64,000 bases of DNA from Salinarimonas rosea DSM 21201 (GCF_000429045.1 NZ_AUBC01000014.1:1-64000); one strand, 5' to 3'; positions 35,033 through 45,657 are shown, counted from the first letter of the stretch. Notes: generated by a model from the letters alone, not told the origin. Numbers and translations are program-made.

Positions 35033-37089
35033 GGCGGGCCTGGCGCCTCGACACGCCGGCGCAGACGCTCGTGCTGGCGAGCCGCGACGGCGGCCTGCCG
35101 GAGGTCGCCCATTGGGGCGCGCCGCTGCCGGCCGACGAGGACCTCGCCGCTCTCGCCGAGGCGCTGCTGCCGCGGGAGGTCACCGGCGGCATGGCGGACG
35201 TACGCCCGCCGCTGACGATCTGCCCGCTGGCGCGCGACGGGCACGGCGGCGCGCTCGGGGCCGATCTCGGCGACGCGCACCCGCGGCTCGTGCTCGAGGC
35301 CGACGACTACGGCCCCGGCCGGAGCCTGCGCGCCGTCTTCGCCGGCGACGGTCATCGCTACACGCTCGCGATCGAGGCGGATGCCGAGACGGACGTCCTC
35401 GTCCTTTCGGCGACGCTGGAGGCGCCGGCGCCGATCCGCCACCTCGCCGCGCCGGCGCTCCCCGGGCCGCCGCTCGGCGAGGCGGTGACGACCTTCGCCG
35501 GGCGCTGGACCTCCGAGCTCCAGCGCCGGGACGTGCCCTGGTCCGCCGGGCCGCACCTGCGCGAGATCCGGGAGGGGCGCAGCTCGCACGTCGCCTATCC
35601 CGGCCTGCTGATGCCCGCGGGGCCGCTGCGGCACGAGACCGGCGAGGTCTTCGCCCTCGTCCTGGGGCAATCCACCGGCCACCGCCTCGTCGTCGAGGAG
35701 CTGCCGGACGGGCGTCGGCAGGTGATGCTCGGGCCGGTGCTGCACCCCGCCGGCGCGACCCGCGTCGACGCCGGACCGCTCTACGCGACGCGCTCGGGCG
35801 CGGGCGTGAACGGCGTCGTCGACGCCTTCCATCGGCACCTGCGCGCGCGCATCGTGCGCTTTCCCGATCCGGCGCGCCCGCGACCGGTGCACTACAATTC
35901 CTGGGAAGCCGTCTACTTCCGCCACGACATCGATGAATTGAAGGAGATCGCCACCCGCGCCGCCGCGCTGGGCGCGGAGCGTTTCGTCCTCGACGACGGC
36001 TGGTTCGAGGGGCGCAACGACGACACGACGAGCCTCGGCGACTGGATCGTGGACGCCGACAAGTACCCCGACGGCCTCCACCCGCTCCTCGCCCACGTGC
36101 GTGCGCTCGGCATGCGCTTCGGCCTGTGGGTCGAGCCGGAGATGGCGAGCCCGGACTCCGACCTCGCCCGCGCGCACCCGGAGTGGATCCTCGGGCCCGC
36201 CGACCAGCCGCTCGCGCGCAACCAGGTCGTCCTCGACCTCGCGCGGGAGGACGTGCGCGAGAACCTGTTCGCCCGCCTCGACGCGCTGCTGCGCGAGTAC
36301 GACATCGACTACCTGAAGTGGGACCACAACCGCGCGCTCCCCGGCCCGGACCACAGGCAGGCGGAGGGCTTCGCCGCGCTCGTGACGCGGTTGCGCGCGG
36401 CCCATCCGAGCGTCGAGATCGAGAGCTGCGCATCGGGCGGCGGGCGGCTCGACTGGGGGGCGCTGGCGCTCGCCCAGCGGGTCTGGCTGTCGGATTCGAA
36501 CGACGCGCTCGAGCGGCTGCGCATCCAGCACGAGGCGCTGCCCCTCCTCCTCCCGGAGGTCACCGGCAGCCACGTCGGGCCGCGCAGCTGCCACACGTCC
36601 GGGCGCATCCTGCCGATGCGGCTGCGGGCCTGGACGGCGGCGCAGCGCCATTTCGGCTTCGAGATGGACCCGCGCGAGCTCGCGCCCGAGGAGGCGGAGA
36701 TCCTGGCGGGGGTCTGCGCCTGGTGGAAGGCGCGGCGCGACTGGCTGATGCCGGCCCGGCGCCTGCGCATCGACACCGACGACCCGACCCGCCTCGCCGA
36801 GATCGCGATCGCGCCGGATGGCAGCCGTTTCGCGCTGTGGCTCGCGCAGGTCGCGACGCCGGGGCGCATCCTCCCGATCCGCCTGCGCATTCCCGGCCTC
36901 GAACCGCACGCACGCTATCGCGTATCCCTCGCCGACGAGGGGGCGGTCTCGCCGCTCTCGCGCGGCGGCCACCCGCTCGTCGCGGGAGCGGTCACGCTCT
37001 CGGGGGCGGCCCTCGCCGGGGCCGGCCTCGCGCCGCCCCTGCAGGAGCCCCAGAGCGTCCTCGTGCTCGAAGGAGAGCGTCTGCCGTGA
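35029..37089 (+). CDS. GH36 alpha-galactosidase
   Basis: 686-residue cytoplasmic alpha-galactosidase. The N-terminal beta-supersandwich is followed by a (beta/alpha)8 barrel starting HYNSWEAVYF. Key patches are FVLDDGWFEGRNDD, FGLWVEPEMASPDSDL, YLKWDHNR with nucleophile Asp432, EIESCASGGGRLDWG, and WLSDSND with acid/base Asp489. Its C-terminal beta domain is complete. No signal peptide is seen, so melibiose- or raffinose-type substrates would be hydrolysed after import. The ATG at 35029 overlaps the permease stop; the stop overlaps the SDR GTG. Confidence 0.93.
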   Translation: MRRAWRLDTPAQTLVLASRDGGLPEVAHWGAPLPADEDLAALAEALLPREVTGGMADVRPPLTICPLARDGHGGALGADLGDAHPRLVLEADDYGPGRSLRAVFAGDGHRYTLAIEADAETDVLVLSATLEAPAPIRHLAAPALPGPPLGEAVTTFAGRWTSELQRRDVPWSAGPHLREIREGRSSHVAYPGLLMPAGPLRHETGEVFALVLGQSTGHRLVVEELPDGRRQVMLGPVLHPAGATRVDAGPLYATRSGAGVNGVVDAFHRHLRARIVRFPDPARPRPVHYNSWEAVYFRHDIDELKEIATRAAALGAERFVLDDGWFEGRNDDTTSLGDWIVDADKYPDGLHPLLAHVRALGMRFGLWVEPEMASPDSDLARAHPEWILGPADQPLARNQVVLDLAREDVRENLFARLDALLREYDIDYLKWDHNRALPGPDHRQAEGFAALVTRLRAAHPSVEIESCASGGGRLDWGALALAQRVWLSDSNDALERLRIQHEALPLLLPEVTGSHVGPRSCHTSGRILPMRLRAWTAAQRHFGFEMDPRELAPEEAEILAGVCAWWKARRDWLMPARRLRIDTDDPTRLAEIAIAPDGSRFALWLAQVATPGRILPIRLRIPGLEPHARYRVSLADEGAVSPLSRGGHPLVAGAVTLSGAALAGAGLAPPLQEPQSVLVLEGERLP

Positions 37090-37877
37090 ATTCCGCCATG
37101 AAGGCCGAGACCATCGTTCCGCTCCATCCCGACCTCGCCGGCGCGAGCGTGTTCGTCACCGGCGGCGGCTCGGGCATCGGCGCGGCGCTGACCGAGGGCT
37201 TCCTGCGCCAGGGCGCGAAGGTCGCCTTCGTGCAGCGCTCGGACGCCGCCGCCTTCTGCGACCGCATGGCGGAGGAGACCGGCAACCGCCCGCTGTTCCT
37301 GCGCTGCGACGTGACGGACGCCGGCGCGCTCGAGCGCGCGATCGCCGACGCCGCCGCCGCGCACGGCCCCGTCGGCGTGCTCGTCTCCAACGCGGCGAAC
37401 GACGTGCGCCACACCATCGCCGAGACCGACGCGGCGGCCTGGGAGGCGAGCCTCGCGATCAACCTCACGCCGTACTTCGTCGCCGCGCGGGCGGCGGCGC
37501 CGGGCATGCGCGCGGCGGGCGGCGGGGCGATCGTCAACATGTCCTCGATCAGCTACATGATGGGGAACGCCGGCTATCCGGCCTACGTCACGGCGAACGC
37601 CGGCATCACCGGCCTCACCCGGGCGCTCGCCCGCGAGCTGGGGCCGCACGGCATCCGCGCCAACGCCCTGATGCCGGGCTGGGTGCTCACGCAGAAGCAG
37701 ATCTCGCACTGGGCGACGCCGGCGGATCTCGCCGCGCATCTGGACAAGCAGTGCCTGAAGCGGCACCTGGAGCCCGCCGACATGGTCGGCGGATGCCTGT
37801 TCCTGGCGTCCGGCGCGAGCCGGATGATGACGGGGCAGGCTCTGGTGATCGACGGCGGGGTCGTGGTGACGGGATGA
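37086..37877 (+). CDS. SDR-family sugar dehydrogenase, catalytic Lys replaced by Asn
   Basis: 263-residue short-chain dehydrogenase, plausibly oxidising D-galactose to galactono-lactone in this island. The NAD-binding motif TGGGSGIG lies at residues 25-32, the NAG-like motif is SNAAND, and the active-site Ser154 is in [10 protein letters not shown]. The expected Tyr-x-x-x-Lys reads Tyr167-Val-Thr-Ala-Asn171: codon AAC at 37596-37598 replaces Lys. The C-terminus ([17 protein letters not shown]) is intact, so this is not a decayed gene. The GTG at 37086 is chosen as start because it overlaps the previous stop by 4 bases, like the other junctions here; an ATG at 37098 is the alternative. Substrate is inferred from context. 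Confidence 0.85.
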   Translation: MNSAMKAETIVPLHPDLAGASVFVTGGGSGIGAALTEGFLRQGAKVAFVQRSDAAAFCDRMAEETGNRPLFLRCDVTDAGALERAIADAAAAHGPVGVLVSNAANDVRHTIAETDAAAWEASLAINLTPYFVAARAAAPGMRAAGGGAIVNMSSISYMMGNAGYPAYVTANAGITGLTRALARELGPHGIRANALMPGWVLTQKQISHWATPADLAAHLDKQCLKRHLEPADMVGGCLFLASGASRMMTGQALVIDGGVVVTG

Positions 37878-38830
37878 CGAAGACGATCGAGACGACGGGT
37901 GCGGGGAAGACGACGGTCGCGGCGCCGCAGCGGGTGGAGGCCGAGTGGATCGGCCTCGACTGGGGCACGACGAACCTGCGTGCCTACGCCATGGCGGGGG
38001 AGACCTGCCTCGCCGAGGCCCGCGCCCGCAAGGGCATGAATACGCTCGCGACCCGCGACGACTTCGAGCGCGCGCTGTTCGATACGGTCGGCGCCTGGCT
38101 CCCGGAGGACCCGGAGGCGCGGGTGCGCGTCGTCGCCTGCGGCATGGTCGGCGCGCGCCAGGGCTGGCGCGAGGCGCCCTACCTGCGCGCACCGACGAGG
38201 CCCATCGGCGAGCCGCGCGCGGTGCCGACCTCGCGGCCGGGCATCCTCGTCGAGATCCTGCCGGGCATCAGCCAGGACGAGCCGGCGGAGGTGATGCGCG
38301 GGGAGGAGACGCAGATCGCCGGGCTCCTCGCCGCCGAGCCCGACTTCGAGGGCGTCGTCTGCCTGCCGGGCACGCACACGAAGTGGGTGCGCGTCGCCGA
38401 GGGCTGCATCGTCGCCTTCCGCACGGCGATGACCGGCGAGATCTTCGGGCTCCTCTCCGAGCGCTCGGTGCTGCGCCACGTCATGGACGACGAGTGGGAC
38501 GAGGGCATCTTCGCCGCCGCGGTGGTGGAGGCCGCCGCCGATCCGGCGCAGGCGCCGCTCGCCTTCTTCCGCATCCGCGCGCAGAGCCTCCTCCACGACA
38601 CGATTCCCGGCGAGAGCCGCGCGCGGCTCTCCGGCCTCCTCATCGGCGCGGAGCTCGCGGCGCTCGGACCCTTCCGCGAGGCGGCGGCGGTACGGGTCGT
38701 CGGCAACGCGACGCTCGCGGGGCACTATGCCAAGGCGCTCGGCGCGCTCGGGCAGGGCGCGATCCTGCACGACGGCGCCGCCATGACCCGCGCCGGCCTC
38801 GCCGCCGCCTGGGCGGGAGCCGCCCCGTGA
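37874..38830 (+). CDS. dgoK: 2-dehydro-3-deoxygalactonokinase DgoK
   Basis: 318-residue sugar-acid kinase that phosphorylates 2-dehydro-3-deoxygalactonate at C6. The N-terminal phosphate-binding motif [13 protein letters not shown] (about residues 26-38) and the family patches [51 protein letters not shown] and [15 protein letters not shown] are all present. ATG at 37874 overlaps the SDR stop by 4 bases; the first 22 residues are Thr/Ala-rich and may be poorly conserved. Together with dgoA it identifies a De Ley-Doudoroff route. Confidence 0.94.
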   Translation: MTKTIETTGAGKTTVAAPQRVEAEWIGLDWGTTNLRAYAMAGETCLAEARARKGMNTLATRDDFERALFDTVGAWLPEDPEARVRVVACGMVGARQGWREAPYLRAPTRPIGEPRAVPTSRPGILVEILPGISQDEPAEVMRGEETQIAGLLAAEPDFEGVVCLPGTHTKWVRVAEGCIVAFRTAMTGEIFGLLSERSVLRHVMDDEWDEGIFAAAVVEAAADPAQAPLAFFRIRAQSLLHDTIPGESRARLSGLLIGAELAALGPFREAAAVRVVGNATLAGHYAKALGALGQGAILHDGAAMTRAGLAAAWAGAAP

Positions 38831-39453
38831 GCGCATCGTCGACGCACCGTCCGCTGATCGCCATCCTGCGCGGCATAACCCCGCGCGAGGCGGTGCCGGT
38901 GGCGGGCGCCCTCGTCGAGGCGGGGATCGGGCTGATCGAGGTGCCGCTGAACTCGCCCGACCCGCTCGCCTCCATCGCCGCCATGGCCGATGCGCTGGGG
39001 GACCGCGCGGACTTCGGCGCGGGGACGGTGCTGACGCCCGAGGAGGTCGGTGCCGTCGCCGGGGCGGGCGCGCGCTTCGTCGTGTCGCCCAACACCGACG
39101 CCGAGGTCGTGCGCGAGACGAAGCGGCGCGGGCTCGGCTCCTACCCCGGCGCCTTCACGCCCACCGAGTGCCTCGCGGCGCTGAAGGCGGGGGCCGACGC
39201 GCTGAAGCTCTTCCCGGCGTCCATGATGGGCCCCTCCGGGCTGAAAGCCGTCCGCGCGGTGCTGCCCGCCGGCACGCGCGTCTTCGCCGTGGGCGGCGCC
39301 GACGCGGACACCTTCCCCGCCTGGCTCGCCGCCGGCGCCGACGGCTTCGGCATCGGCTCGGCATTGTACGCGCCGGGCCTCGACGCGGCGGAGGTGGGGC
39401 GGCGGGCGCGGGCGATCGTGGGGGCGTATGATGGGGCAGTTGCAGGTGCTTGA
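38827..39453 (+). CDS. dgoA: 2-dehydro-3-deoxy-6-phosphogalactonate aldolase DgoA
   Basis: 208-residue class I aldolase (KDPG/KDPGal family) giving pyruvate and glyceraldehyde-3-phosphate. The catalytic Glu is in [11 protein letters not shown], the Schiff-base Lys in [15 protein letters not shown], and the phosphate loops are [11 protein letters not shown] and [13 protein letters not shown]. The start is GTG at 38827, sharing GTGA with the dgoK stop. The LNSPDP wording and partner dgoK support the galactonate rather than gluconate form. Confidence 0.93.
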   Translation: MSASSTHRPLIAILRGITPREAVPVAGALVEAGIGLIEVPLNSPDPLASIAAMADALGDRADFGAGTVLTPEEVGAVAGAGARFVVSPNTDAEVVRETKRRGLGSYPGAFTPTECLAALKAGADALKLFPASMMGPSGLKAVRAVLPAGTRVFAVGGADADTFPAWLAAGADGFGIGSALYAPGLDAAEVGRRARAIVGAYDGAVAGA

Positions 39454-39495
39454 AGCGGGTTCCTGCCTCGGCGGATCGTCGACTCCCTGCTCGAT

Positions 39496-39513
39496 CGCGT
39501 GCGTGAGCACGCG
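39496..39513 (+). other. Hairpin between dgoA and GH42
   Basis: CGCGTGC (39496-39502), GTGA, GCACGCG (39507-39513) makes a 7-bp stem in the 122-base gap between dgoA and the beta-galactosidase. No T-run follows. It may attenuate read-through or protect the upstream message. Confidence 0.4.
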
Positions 39514-39575
39514 CGGCGCGGCGAAGCCCGGACCCTGAAACGAGATCACCGACGATCTCCTCTCGCGAGTGAGCC

Positions 39576-41495
39576 ATGCCCACCCCGAAGCTCGGCGTCT
39601 GCTACTACCCGGAGCACTGGCCGGAAGCCCGCTGGGCGACCGACGCGCGGACGATGCGCGAGGCGGGGATCTCGCTCGTGCGCATCGGCGAGTTCGCCTG
39701 GAGCCGGCTCGAGCCGCGGCCCGGCGCGCTCGAGTTCGGCTGGCTCGACCGGGCGATCGCGACGCTGGGCGAGGCCGGGCTCGGCGTCGTGCTCGGTACG
39801 CCCACGGCGACGCCGCCGCGCTGGATGCTGGCGCGCCACCCCGACATGCTCGCGCTGGACGCCGAGGGGCGCCCGCGCGGGTTCGGCTCGCGCCGGCATT
39901 ATTGCTTCGCCCACGAGGGCTACCGCGCCGAGGCCGCGCGCATCGCCGGGGTCCTGGGCGAACGCTACGGCCGCAACCCGCATGTGGTGGCCTGGCAGAT
40001 CGACAACGAGTACGGCTGCCACGACACGGTGGTGAGCTATTCGGACGCCGCCGCGCGGGGCTTCCGCCGCTGGCTGGCGGAGCGCCACGGCGCGGTCGAG
40101 GCGCTCAACGCCGCCTGGGGCAACGTGTTCTGGTCGATGGAGTACGCCGCCTTCGACGAGATCGACCCGCCGAACCTCACGGTGACGCAGGCGAACCCGG
40201 CCCACACGCTCGACTACCGCCGCTACCTCTCCGCCTGCGTCGTCGCCTTCAACGCGGCGCAGGTCGCGGCGCTGCGGCCGCACACGGACGCGCCGCTGTC
40301 GCACAACTACATGGGCCGCATCCTCTCCTTCGATCACTTCGCGGTGGGGCGCGACCTCGAGATCGCGACCTGGGACAGCTATCCCCTCGGCTTCCTGGAG
40401 GACCGCTCCGATCAGGGCGAGGACTGGCGGCGGCGCTTCGCGCGCCAGGGCGACCCGGACTTCCAGGCCTTCCACCACGATCTCTACCGTGCCGTCGGCA
40501 GGGGCCGCTGGTGGGTGATGGAGCAGCAGCCCGGCCCCGTGAACTGGGCCCCGCACAATCCCGCGCCCCTCGACGGCATGGTCGCGCTCTGGACCTGGGA
40601 GGCGATCGCCCACGGGGCGGAGGCCGTGTGCTATTTCCGCTGGCGCCAGGCGCCGTTCGCGCAGGAGCAGATGCACGCCGGGCTCCTGCGCCCCGACGGC
40701 GCGCCCGCGCCCGGCCTCGCCGAGGCGCGGGCCGTGGCGGACGCGCTCGGGGACCTGCCGGAAACGGGCACCGCACCCGTCGGCCTCGTCCTCGACTACG
40801 AGGCGTCGTGGGTGTGGGAAACGGAGCGGCAGGGGGCGGAGTGCGACTACTTCCGCCTCGTCCTCGACGTCTACCGCGCGCTGCGGCGCGCCGGGCTCTC
40901 CGTCGACATCGTGCCGCCGACGACCACCGACCTCTCGCCGTGGGCGATGGTGCTCGCACCGGGCCTCGCGATCTGGCCGCCGGCGCTGCGCGCCGCGCTC
41001 GCCGCCTACGAGGGCGTGTGGCTCGTCGGCCCGCGCGCGGGCGCGAAGACGCGCGACTTCCGCATCCCCGACGGGCTGCCGCCGGAGGCGCCGGGCCTCG
41101 ACGTCCGCGTCGCCCGCACCGAGACCCTGCGCAGCGATTGCCCCGTGCCGCTCGCCGAGGGCGGCGCCTTCCGGTTCTGGCGGGAGTTCCCGGAGGGCGC
41201 GGCGCCGGTGCTGGAAGCCTGCGCCGACGGCACGCCGGCCCTCCTCGGCGACGCGCGCCGGGCCTATCTCGCCGGGTGGCCGGACGACGCCGCCCTCGAC
41301 CGGATCGTCCGCCGTGCCGCCGCGACGGCGGGCCTCGCGACGCTGTCGCTCCCCGACGGCCTGCGCGTGCGCGACCGCGGCTGCGTGCGCTTCGTCACGA
41401 ACTATTCCGCCGACGCGATCGCCCTCGACGGCGTCGTTCCCGGCGCGTCGGGCACGCTCCCGCCCGCCGGCGTCCTGCGCCTCGCGCGCGGCTGA
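39576..41495 (+). CDS. GH42 beta-galactosidase
   Basis: 639-residue beta-galactosidase. The barrel opens LGVCYYPEHWPEARWATDARTM split over residues 6-27. Acid/base Glu145 is in IDNEYGCHD and nucleophile Glu316 in WWVMEQQPGPVNW. The trimerisation domain (GPRAGAKTRDFRIPDGLPPE) and a small C-terminal beta domain follow. The protein has no signal peptide and so acts in the cytoplasm. The spacing of the two glutamates matches characterised GH42 enzymes. It is last in the rightward galactoside operon after a 122-base gap. Confidence 0.94.
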   Translation: MPTPKLGVCYYPEHWPEARWATDARTMREAGISLVRIGEFAWSRLEPRPGALEFGWLDRAIATLGEAGLGVVLGTPTATPPRWMLARHPDMLALDAEGRPRGFGSRRHYCFAHEGYRAEAARIAGVLGERYGRNPHVVAWQIDNEYGCHDTVVSYSDAAARGFRRWLAERHGAVEALNAAWGNVFWSMEYAAFDEIDPPNLTVTQANPAHTLDYRRYLSACVVAFNAAQVAALRPHTDAPLSHNYMGRILSFDHFAVGRDLEIATWDSYPLGFLEDRSDQGEDWRRRFARQGDPDFQAFHHDLYRAVGRGRWWVMEQQPGPVNWAPHNPAPLDGMVALWTWEAIAHGAEAVCYFRWRQAPFAQEQMHAGLLRPDGAPAPGLAEARAVADALGDLPETGTAPVGLVLDYEASWVWETERQGAECDYFRLVLDVYRALRRAGLSVDIVPPTTTDLSPWAMVLAPGLAIWPPALRAALAAYEGVWLVGPRAGAKTRDFRIPDGLPPEAPGLDVRVARTETLRSDCPVPLAEGGAFRFWREFPEGAAPVLEACADGTPALLGDARRAYLAGWPDDAALDRIVRRAAATAGLATLSLPDGLRVRDRGCVRFVTNYSADAIALDGVVPGASGTLPPAGVLRLARG

Positions 41496-41538
41496 GACGC
41501 TCCCGTCGCCGGGGCAGGACGGCGTCCGGCCGGCTCCC

Positions 41539-41564
41539 GCCCCCGACTCGCGCCCCCGACTCGC
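41539..41564. repeat. 13-bp direct repeat between GH42 and rarD
   Basis: GCCCCCGACTCGC is repeated exactly at 41539-41551 and 41552-41564, with a degenerate third copy after it. It fills most of the 77-base convergent gap and has no evident function. Confidence 0.75.
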
Positions 41565-41572
41565 GCCCCGCC

Positions 41573-42499
41573 TCACGCCCTCGTTCGCGTCCTCGCTGCG
41601 GCCCGTGCCGCCCGCGCCCGACGCACGAGCGAGGCGGTGTAGACGACGAGCGCCGTCCAGATCAGCGCAAAGGCGATGAGCTGGGCGCCCCCGAACGGCT
41701 CGCCGAAGAGGAAGACCGCGGTGAGGAAGATCATGGTGGGCGCGATGTACTGGAGGATGCCGATCGTCGACAGCCGCAGGCCCTTGGCGCCGTAGGCGTA
41801 GAGGATCAGCGGCACGGCGGTGACGATGCCCGTCCCGGTGAGGAGCCAGCCGTCGGAGGGCGCGCCCGTGAAGAAATGGCTCTCCCCCCGCGCGGCGATC
41901 GTCGCGAGCACGACGATCGCGACGGGCGAGAGGACCAGAACCTCGAGCAGGAAACCCTGGTTCGGCCCGATCGGCAGCCACTTCTTGAAGAAGGCGTAGC
42001 CGCCCCAGCTGACGGTGAGCGCGAGCGCCGCGACGGGCACGCGCCCGCTCTGCACCGTGAGCAGGACCACCGCGGCCGCGGCGAGCGCGATCGCGGCGAG
42101 CTGCGCCGGGCTCAGCCGCTCCTTCAGCAGCACCGCGCCCAGGAACACCGAGAAGATCGGGTTGATGTAGTAGCCGAGCGCCGCGTCGAGCGCGTAGCCC
42201 GCGCCGACCGCCCAGACGTACGTCCCCCAGTTGACGGTGATGAAGGCGGCGGTGATCGCCGCCATGCCGAGCGTGCGCGGCGAGGCCAGCGCGCGGCGCA
42301 GGTCGCCCGTGCGCCCCGTCGCCCACAGGATCGCGGCGGCGACGGGCACGGACCACAGGATGCGGTGCGCGACCACCTCCACCGGCGGCACGTGGGCGAG
42401 CGCCTTCATGTAGAGCGGCAGGAAGCCCCACAGGACGTAGGCCGAGACCGCGAAGCCGAACCCCGCCGCCGTATCCTCGTTCGTCGCCGGTGCGGCCAT
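41573..42499 (-). CDS. rarD: EamA/RarD-family transporter
   Basis: 308 residues with about ten hydrophobic segments in two EamA halves. RarD hallmarks are AYVLWGFLPLYMKAL, EVVAHRILWSVP, NWGTYVWAVG, ALGYYINPIFSVFLGAVLLKERL and LQYIAPTMIFLTAVFLFGEPF. Family members export drugs or metabolites; E. coli RarD was named for chloramphenicol sensitivity, but no substrate can be read here. ATG at 42499 gives the standard start; a longer in-frame form adds 17 non-conserved residues. Confidence 0.92.
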   Translation of the reverse strand: MAAPATNEDTAAGFGFAVSAYVLWGFLPLYMKALAHVPPVEVVAHRILWSVPVAAAILWATGRTGDLRRALASPRTLGMAAITAAFITVNWGTYVWAVGAGYALDAALGYYINPIFSVFLGAVLLKERLSPAQLAAIALAAAAVVLLTVQSGRVPVAALALTVSWGGYAFFKKWLPIGPNQGFLLEVLVLSPVAIVVLATIAARGESHFFTGAPSDGWLLTGTGIVTAVPLILYAYGAKGLRLSTIGILQYIAPTMIFLTAVFLFGEPFGGAQLIAFALIWTALVVYTASLVRRARAARAAARTRTRA

Positions 42500-42696
42500 G
42501 ACGCTCTCCAGGAGCCGCCCCGCCGGGGCGCTCGCGGGGAGGAAGACCACCGAACGGCATGGGAGGCAAGGGCGCAGCGCGTGCGCGCGGCGCGCACCCG
42601 GGCTACGCGCGGGCCCCGTTTCGTCCGCCCCCGAAATGCTTTAGAAGCCGGCGGGACAGACGGCACCCGAGAGCTGCAGGAAAGCCCCCTCGACCG

Positions 42697-44121
42697 ATGA
42701 GCGACACGATCGTCACCCGCTTCGCGCCCTCCCCGACGGGGTTCCTCCACATCGGCGGGGCGCGTACCGCGCTGTTCAACTGGCTGCTCGCCCGCCGGCA
42801 CGGCGGCCGGATGCTGCTGCGCATCGAGGACACCGATCGCGAGCGCTCGACCGACGCGGCCATCGCCGCGATCCTCGACGGGCTCGGCTGGCTCGGGCTC
42901 GACTGGGACGGCGAGGCGGTGCACCAGTTCGCCCGCGCCGAGCGCCACCGCGAGGTGGCGCTCCGGCTGCTCGCGGAGGGCAAGGCGTACCACTGCTATG
43001 CCAGCCAGGAGGAGCTCGCCGAGATGCGCGAGCGCGCCAAGGCCGAGAAGCGCCCGCTGCGCTACGACGGCCGCTGGCGCGATCGCGATCCGTCCGAGGC
43101 GCCCCCCGGCGTGAAGCCCGTCGTGCGCTTCAAGGCGCCGCTCGAGGGCGAGACGGTGGTCGAGGATCGCGTGCAGGGCAAGGTCACCTGGTCGAACAAG
43201 GAGCTCGACGACCTCGTGCTGCTGCGCTCGGACGGGACGCCCACCTACATGCTCGCCGTCGTCGTCGACGACCACGACATGGGCGTCACGCACATCGTGC
43301 GCGGCGACGACCACCTCACCAACGCGGCCCGCCAGAGCCAGATCTACCGGGCGCTCGGCTGGGACGTGCCGGTGATGGCGCACATCCCGCTGATCCACGG
43401 GGCCGACGGCGCGAAGCTGTCGAAGCGCCACGGTGCGCTCGGCGTCGAGGCCTATCGCGCCATGGGCTACCTGCCGGAGGCGCTGCGCAACTACCTGGTG
43501 CGGCTCGGCTGGGCGCACGGCGACCAGGAGATCTTCTCGACGGAGGAGATGATCGCCGCGTTCGATCTCGGCGGCATCGGCCGCTCGGCGGCCCGCTTCG
43601 ACTTCGTGAAGCTCGAGGCGCTCAACGGGCACTACATGCGTCACGCCGACGACGCGCGGCTCGTCGAGGCGCTGGAGACGATCCTGCCCGAGATCGGGCC
43701 GGAGCGGGGGCTCGGGCCCGTCTTCCCGCCCGAGCTGCGGGCGAGGCTGCTCGCGGCGATGCCGGGGCTCAAGGAGCGCGCGCGCACCCTGGTCGAGCTT
43801 CTCGACGCGGCCTCGTTCCTCTGGGCGGCCCGGCCGCTCGCGCTCGACGAGAAGGCGGGCAAGCTCCTGGACGACGGGGCGCGTGCGCGCATACGGGACC
43901 TGCGCCCGCGCCTCGCGGCGCTCGAGCCGTTCGACGCCGCCACCACGGAGGCGGCCGTGCGGGCCTATGCGGAGGAGGCGGGCGTGAAGCTCGGGCAGGT
44001 GGCCCAGCCCCTGCGCGCGGCGCTCACCGGGCGCACGACCTCCCCGCCGCTCTTCGACGTCATGGCCGTGCTCGGCCGCGAGGAGACCCTCGCCCGTCTC
44101 GCGGATCAGGAACAATCCTGA
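42697..44121 (+). CDS. gltX: Glutamyl-tRNA synthetase GltX
   Basis: 474-residue class I aminoacyl-tRNA synthetase. HIGH-type motif [15 protein letters not shown] is at residues about 16-30, [12 protein letters not shown] follows, and KMSKS appears as KLSKRHG. The [15 protein letters not shown] stretch and a helical anticodon-binding C-terminus are normal. Many alphaproteobacteria carry two gltX copies, one for tRNA-Gln misacylation; which this is cannot be told by eye. ATG at 42697. Confidence 0.97.
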   Translation: MSDTIVTRFAPSPTGFLHIGGARTALFNWLLARRHGGRMLLRIEDTDRERSTDAAIAAILDGLGWLGLDWDGEAVHQFARAERHREVALRLLAEGKAYHCYASQEELAEMRERAKAEKRPLRYDGRWRDRDPSEAPPGVKPVVRFKAPLEGETVVEDRVQGKVTWSNKELDDLVLLRSDGTPTYMLAVVVDDHDMGVTHIVRGDDHLTNAARQSQIYRALGWDVPVMAHIPLIHGADGAKLSKRHGALGVEAYRAMGYLPEALRNYLVRLGWAHGDQEIFSTEEMIAAFDLGGIGRSAARFDFVKLEALNGHYMRHADDARLVEALETILPEIGPERGLGPVFPPELRARLLAAMPGLKERARTLVELLDAASFLWAARPLALDEKAGKLLDDGARARIRDLRPRLAALEPFDAATTEAAVRAYAEEAGVKLGQVAQPLRAALTGRTTSPPLFDVMAVLGREETLARLADQEQS

Positions 44122-44331
44122 TGGCGCACGCAATCCGCTCGGATTCCCGCAAGGCCTGCGTGACCTTGCCCATAAGGCGTGCTTGAACCCGGGAATGCGA
44201 TCGGTTAACCCGTCCTCACCTTCGCGTCAGCGACAGCCGTCGGAGAGGGTCCGCACCGCGCCGGGCGCTTGCACGGCAGCGCCTTCGGCGGACGCTTCCC
44301 GGAAGGCGCTCAGCATGAAAGGGCCTTGCGC

Positions 44332-45624
44332 ATGAGCAGCAACACGAGCACCCTGCAGATGGACGGCAAGTCCGTCGAGCTGGCGGTGAAGCCCGGGACG
44401 ATCGGGCCGAGCGTCGTCGACATCTCGAAGCTCTACGCGCAGACGGGGGCGTTCACCTACGATCCCGGCTTCACCTCGACCGCGTCGTGCGAATCGAGCA
44501 TCACCTACATCGACGGCGACGAGGGGACGCTGCTCTATCGCGGCTTCCCGATCGAGCAGCTCGCCGAGCACGGCGACTTCCTCGAGACCTGCTACCTGCT
44601 GCTCTACGGCGAGCTGCCGACCGCCGCGCAGAAGGCGGACTTCGACTATCGCGTGACCCGTCACACGATGGTCCACGAGCAGATGCAGCGCTTCTTCATG
44701 GGCTTCCGCCGCGACGCCCACCCGATGGCGATCATGGTCGGCTCGGTCGGCGCGCTCTCGGCGTTCTATCACGATTCGACCGACATCTCGGATGCGCAGC
44801 AGCGCATGATCGCCTCGATGCGCATGATCGCCAAGATCCCGACGCTGGCGGCGATGGCGTTCAAGTACTCGATCGGCCAGCCCTTCGTGTATCCGAAGAA
44901 CGAGCTCGACTACGCCTCGAACTTCCTGCGCATGTGCTTCGCGGTGCCCTGCGAGGATTACAAGGTCAACCCGATCCTGTCGCGCGCGCTCGACCGGATC
45001 TTCATCCTCCACGCCGACCACGAGCAGAACGCCTCGACCTCGACGGTCCGCCTCGCCGGCTCGTCGGGCGCGAACCCCTTCGCCTGCATCGCGGCGGGCG
45101 TCGCCTGCCTGTGGGGTCCCGCCCACGGCGGCGCCAACGAGGCCGCGCTGAAGATGCTCGAGGAGATCGGCACGCCCGACCGCATCCCCGAGTTCGTCGC
45201 CCGCGCCAAGGACAAGAACGACCCCTTCCGCCTGATGGGCTTCGGCCACCGGGTCTACAAGAACTACGACCCGCGCGCCAAGATCATGCAGAAGACCACC
45301 CACGAGGTCCTGAGCGAGCTCGGCATCAAGGACGACCCGCTGCTCGAGGTCGCGATGGAGCTCGAGCAGATCGCCCTGCGCGACGAGTATTTCGTCGAGA
45401 AGAAGCTCTACCCGAACATCGACTTCTACTCGGGCATCACCCTCAAGGCGATGGGCTTCCCCACCACCATGTTCACGGTGCTGTTCGCGGTGGCGCGCAC
45501 GGTGGGCTGGATCGCCCAGTGGAAGGAGATGATCGAGGACCCGTCCCAGCGCATCGGGCGCCCGCGCCAGCTCTACGTCGGCGAGGCGCAGCGGGACTAC
45601 ACGCCGATCGCTCAGCGCGGGTGA
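44332..45624 (+). CDS. gltA: Citrate synthase GltA (type II, hexameric)
   Basis: 430-residue citrate synthase, entry step of the TCA cycle. Catalytic residues are in [34 protein letters not shown] and [15 protein letters not shown], followed by [17 protein letters not shown]. The N-terminal domain (SYDPG-type region [21 protein letters not shown]) is that of the Gram-negative type II enzyme. ATG at 44332 is standard; the frame is open upstream to 44269. A 210-base leader separates it from gltX, and a strong terminator follows. Confidence 0.97.
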   Translation: MSSNTSTLQMDGKSVELAVKPGTIGPSVVDISKLYAQTGAFTYDPGFTSTASCESSITYIDGDEGTLLYRGFPIEQLAEHGDFLETCYLLLYGELPTAAQKADFDYRVTRHTMVHEQMQRFFMGFRRDAHPMAIMVGSVGALSAFYHDSTDISDAQQRMIASMRMIAKIPTLAAMAFKYSIGQPFVYPKNELDYASNFLRMCFAVPCEDYKVNPILSRALDRIFILHADHEQNASTSTVRLAGSSGANPFACIAAGVACLWGPAHGGANEAALKMLEEIGTPDRIPEFVARAKDKNDPFRLMGFGHRVYKNYDPRAKIMQKTTHEVLSELGIKDDPLLEVAMELEQIALRDEYFVEKKLYPNIDFYSGITLKAMGFPTTMFTVLFAVARTVGWIAQWKEMIEDPSQRIGRPRQLYVGEAQRDYTPIAQRG

Positions 45625-45657
45625 TCCTCGCGGGTCGGGTCTCTGGACGCACGACGG

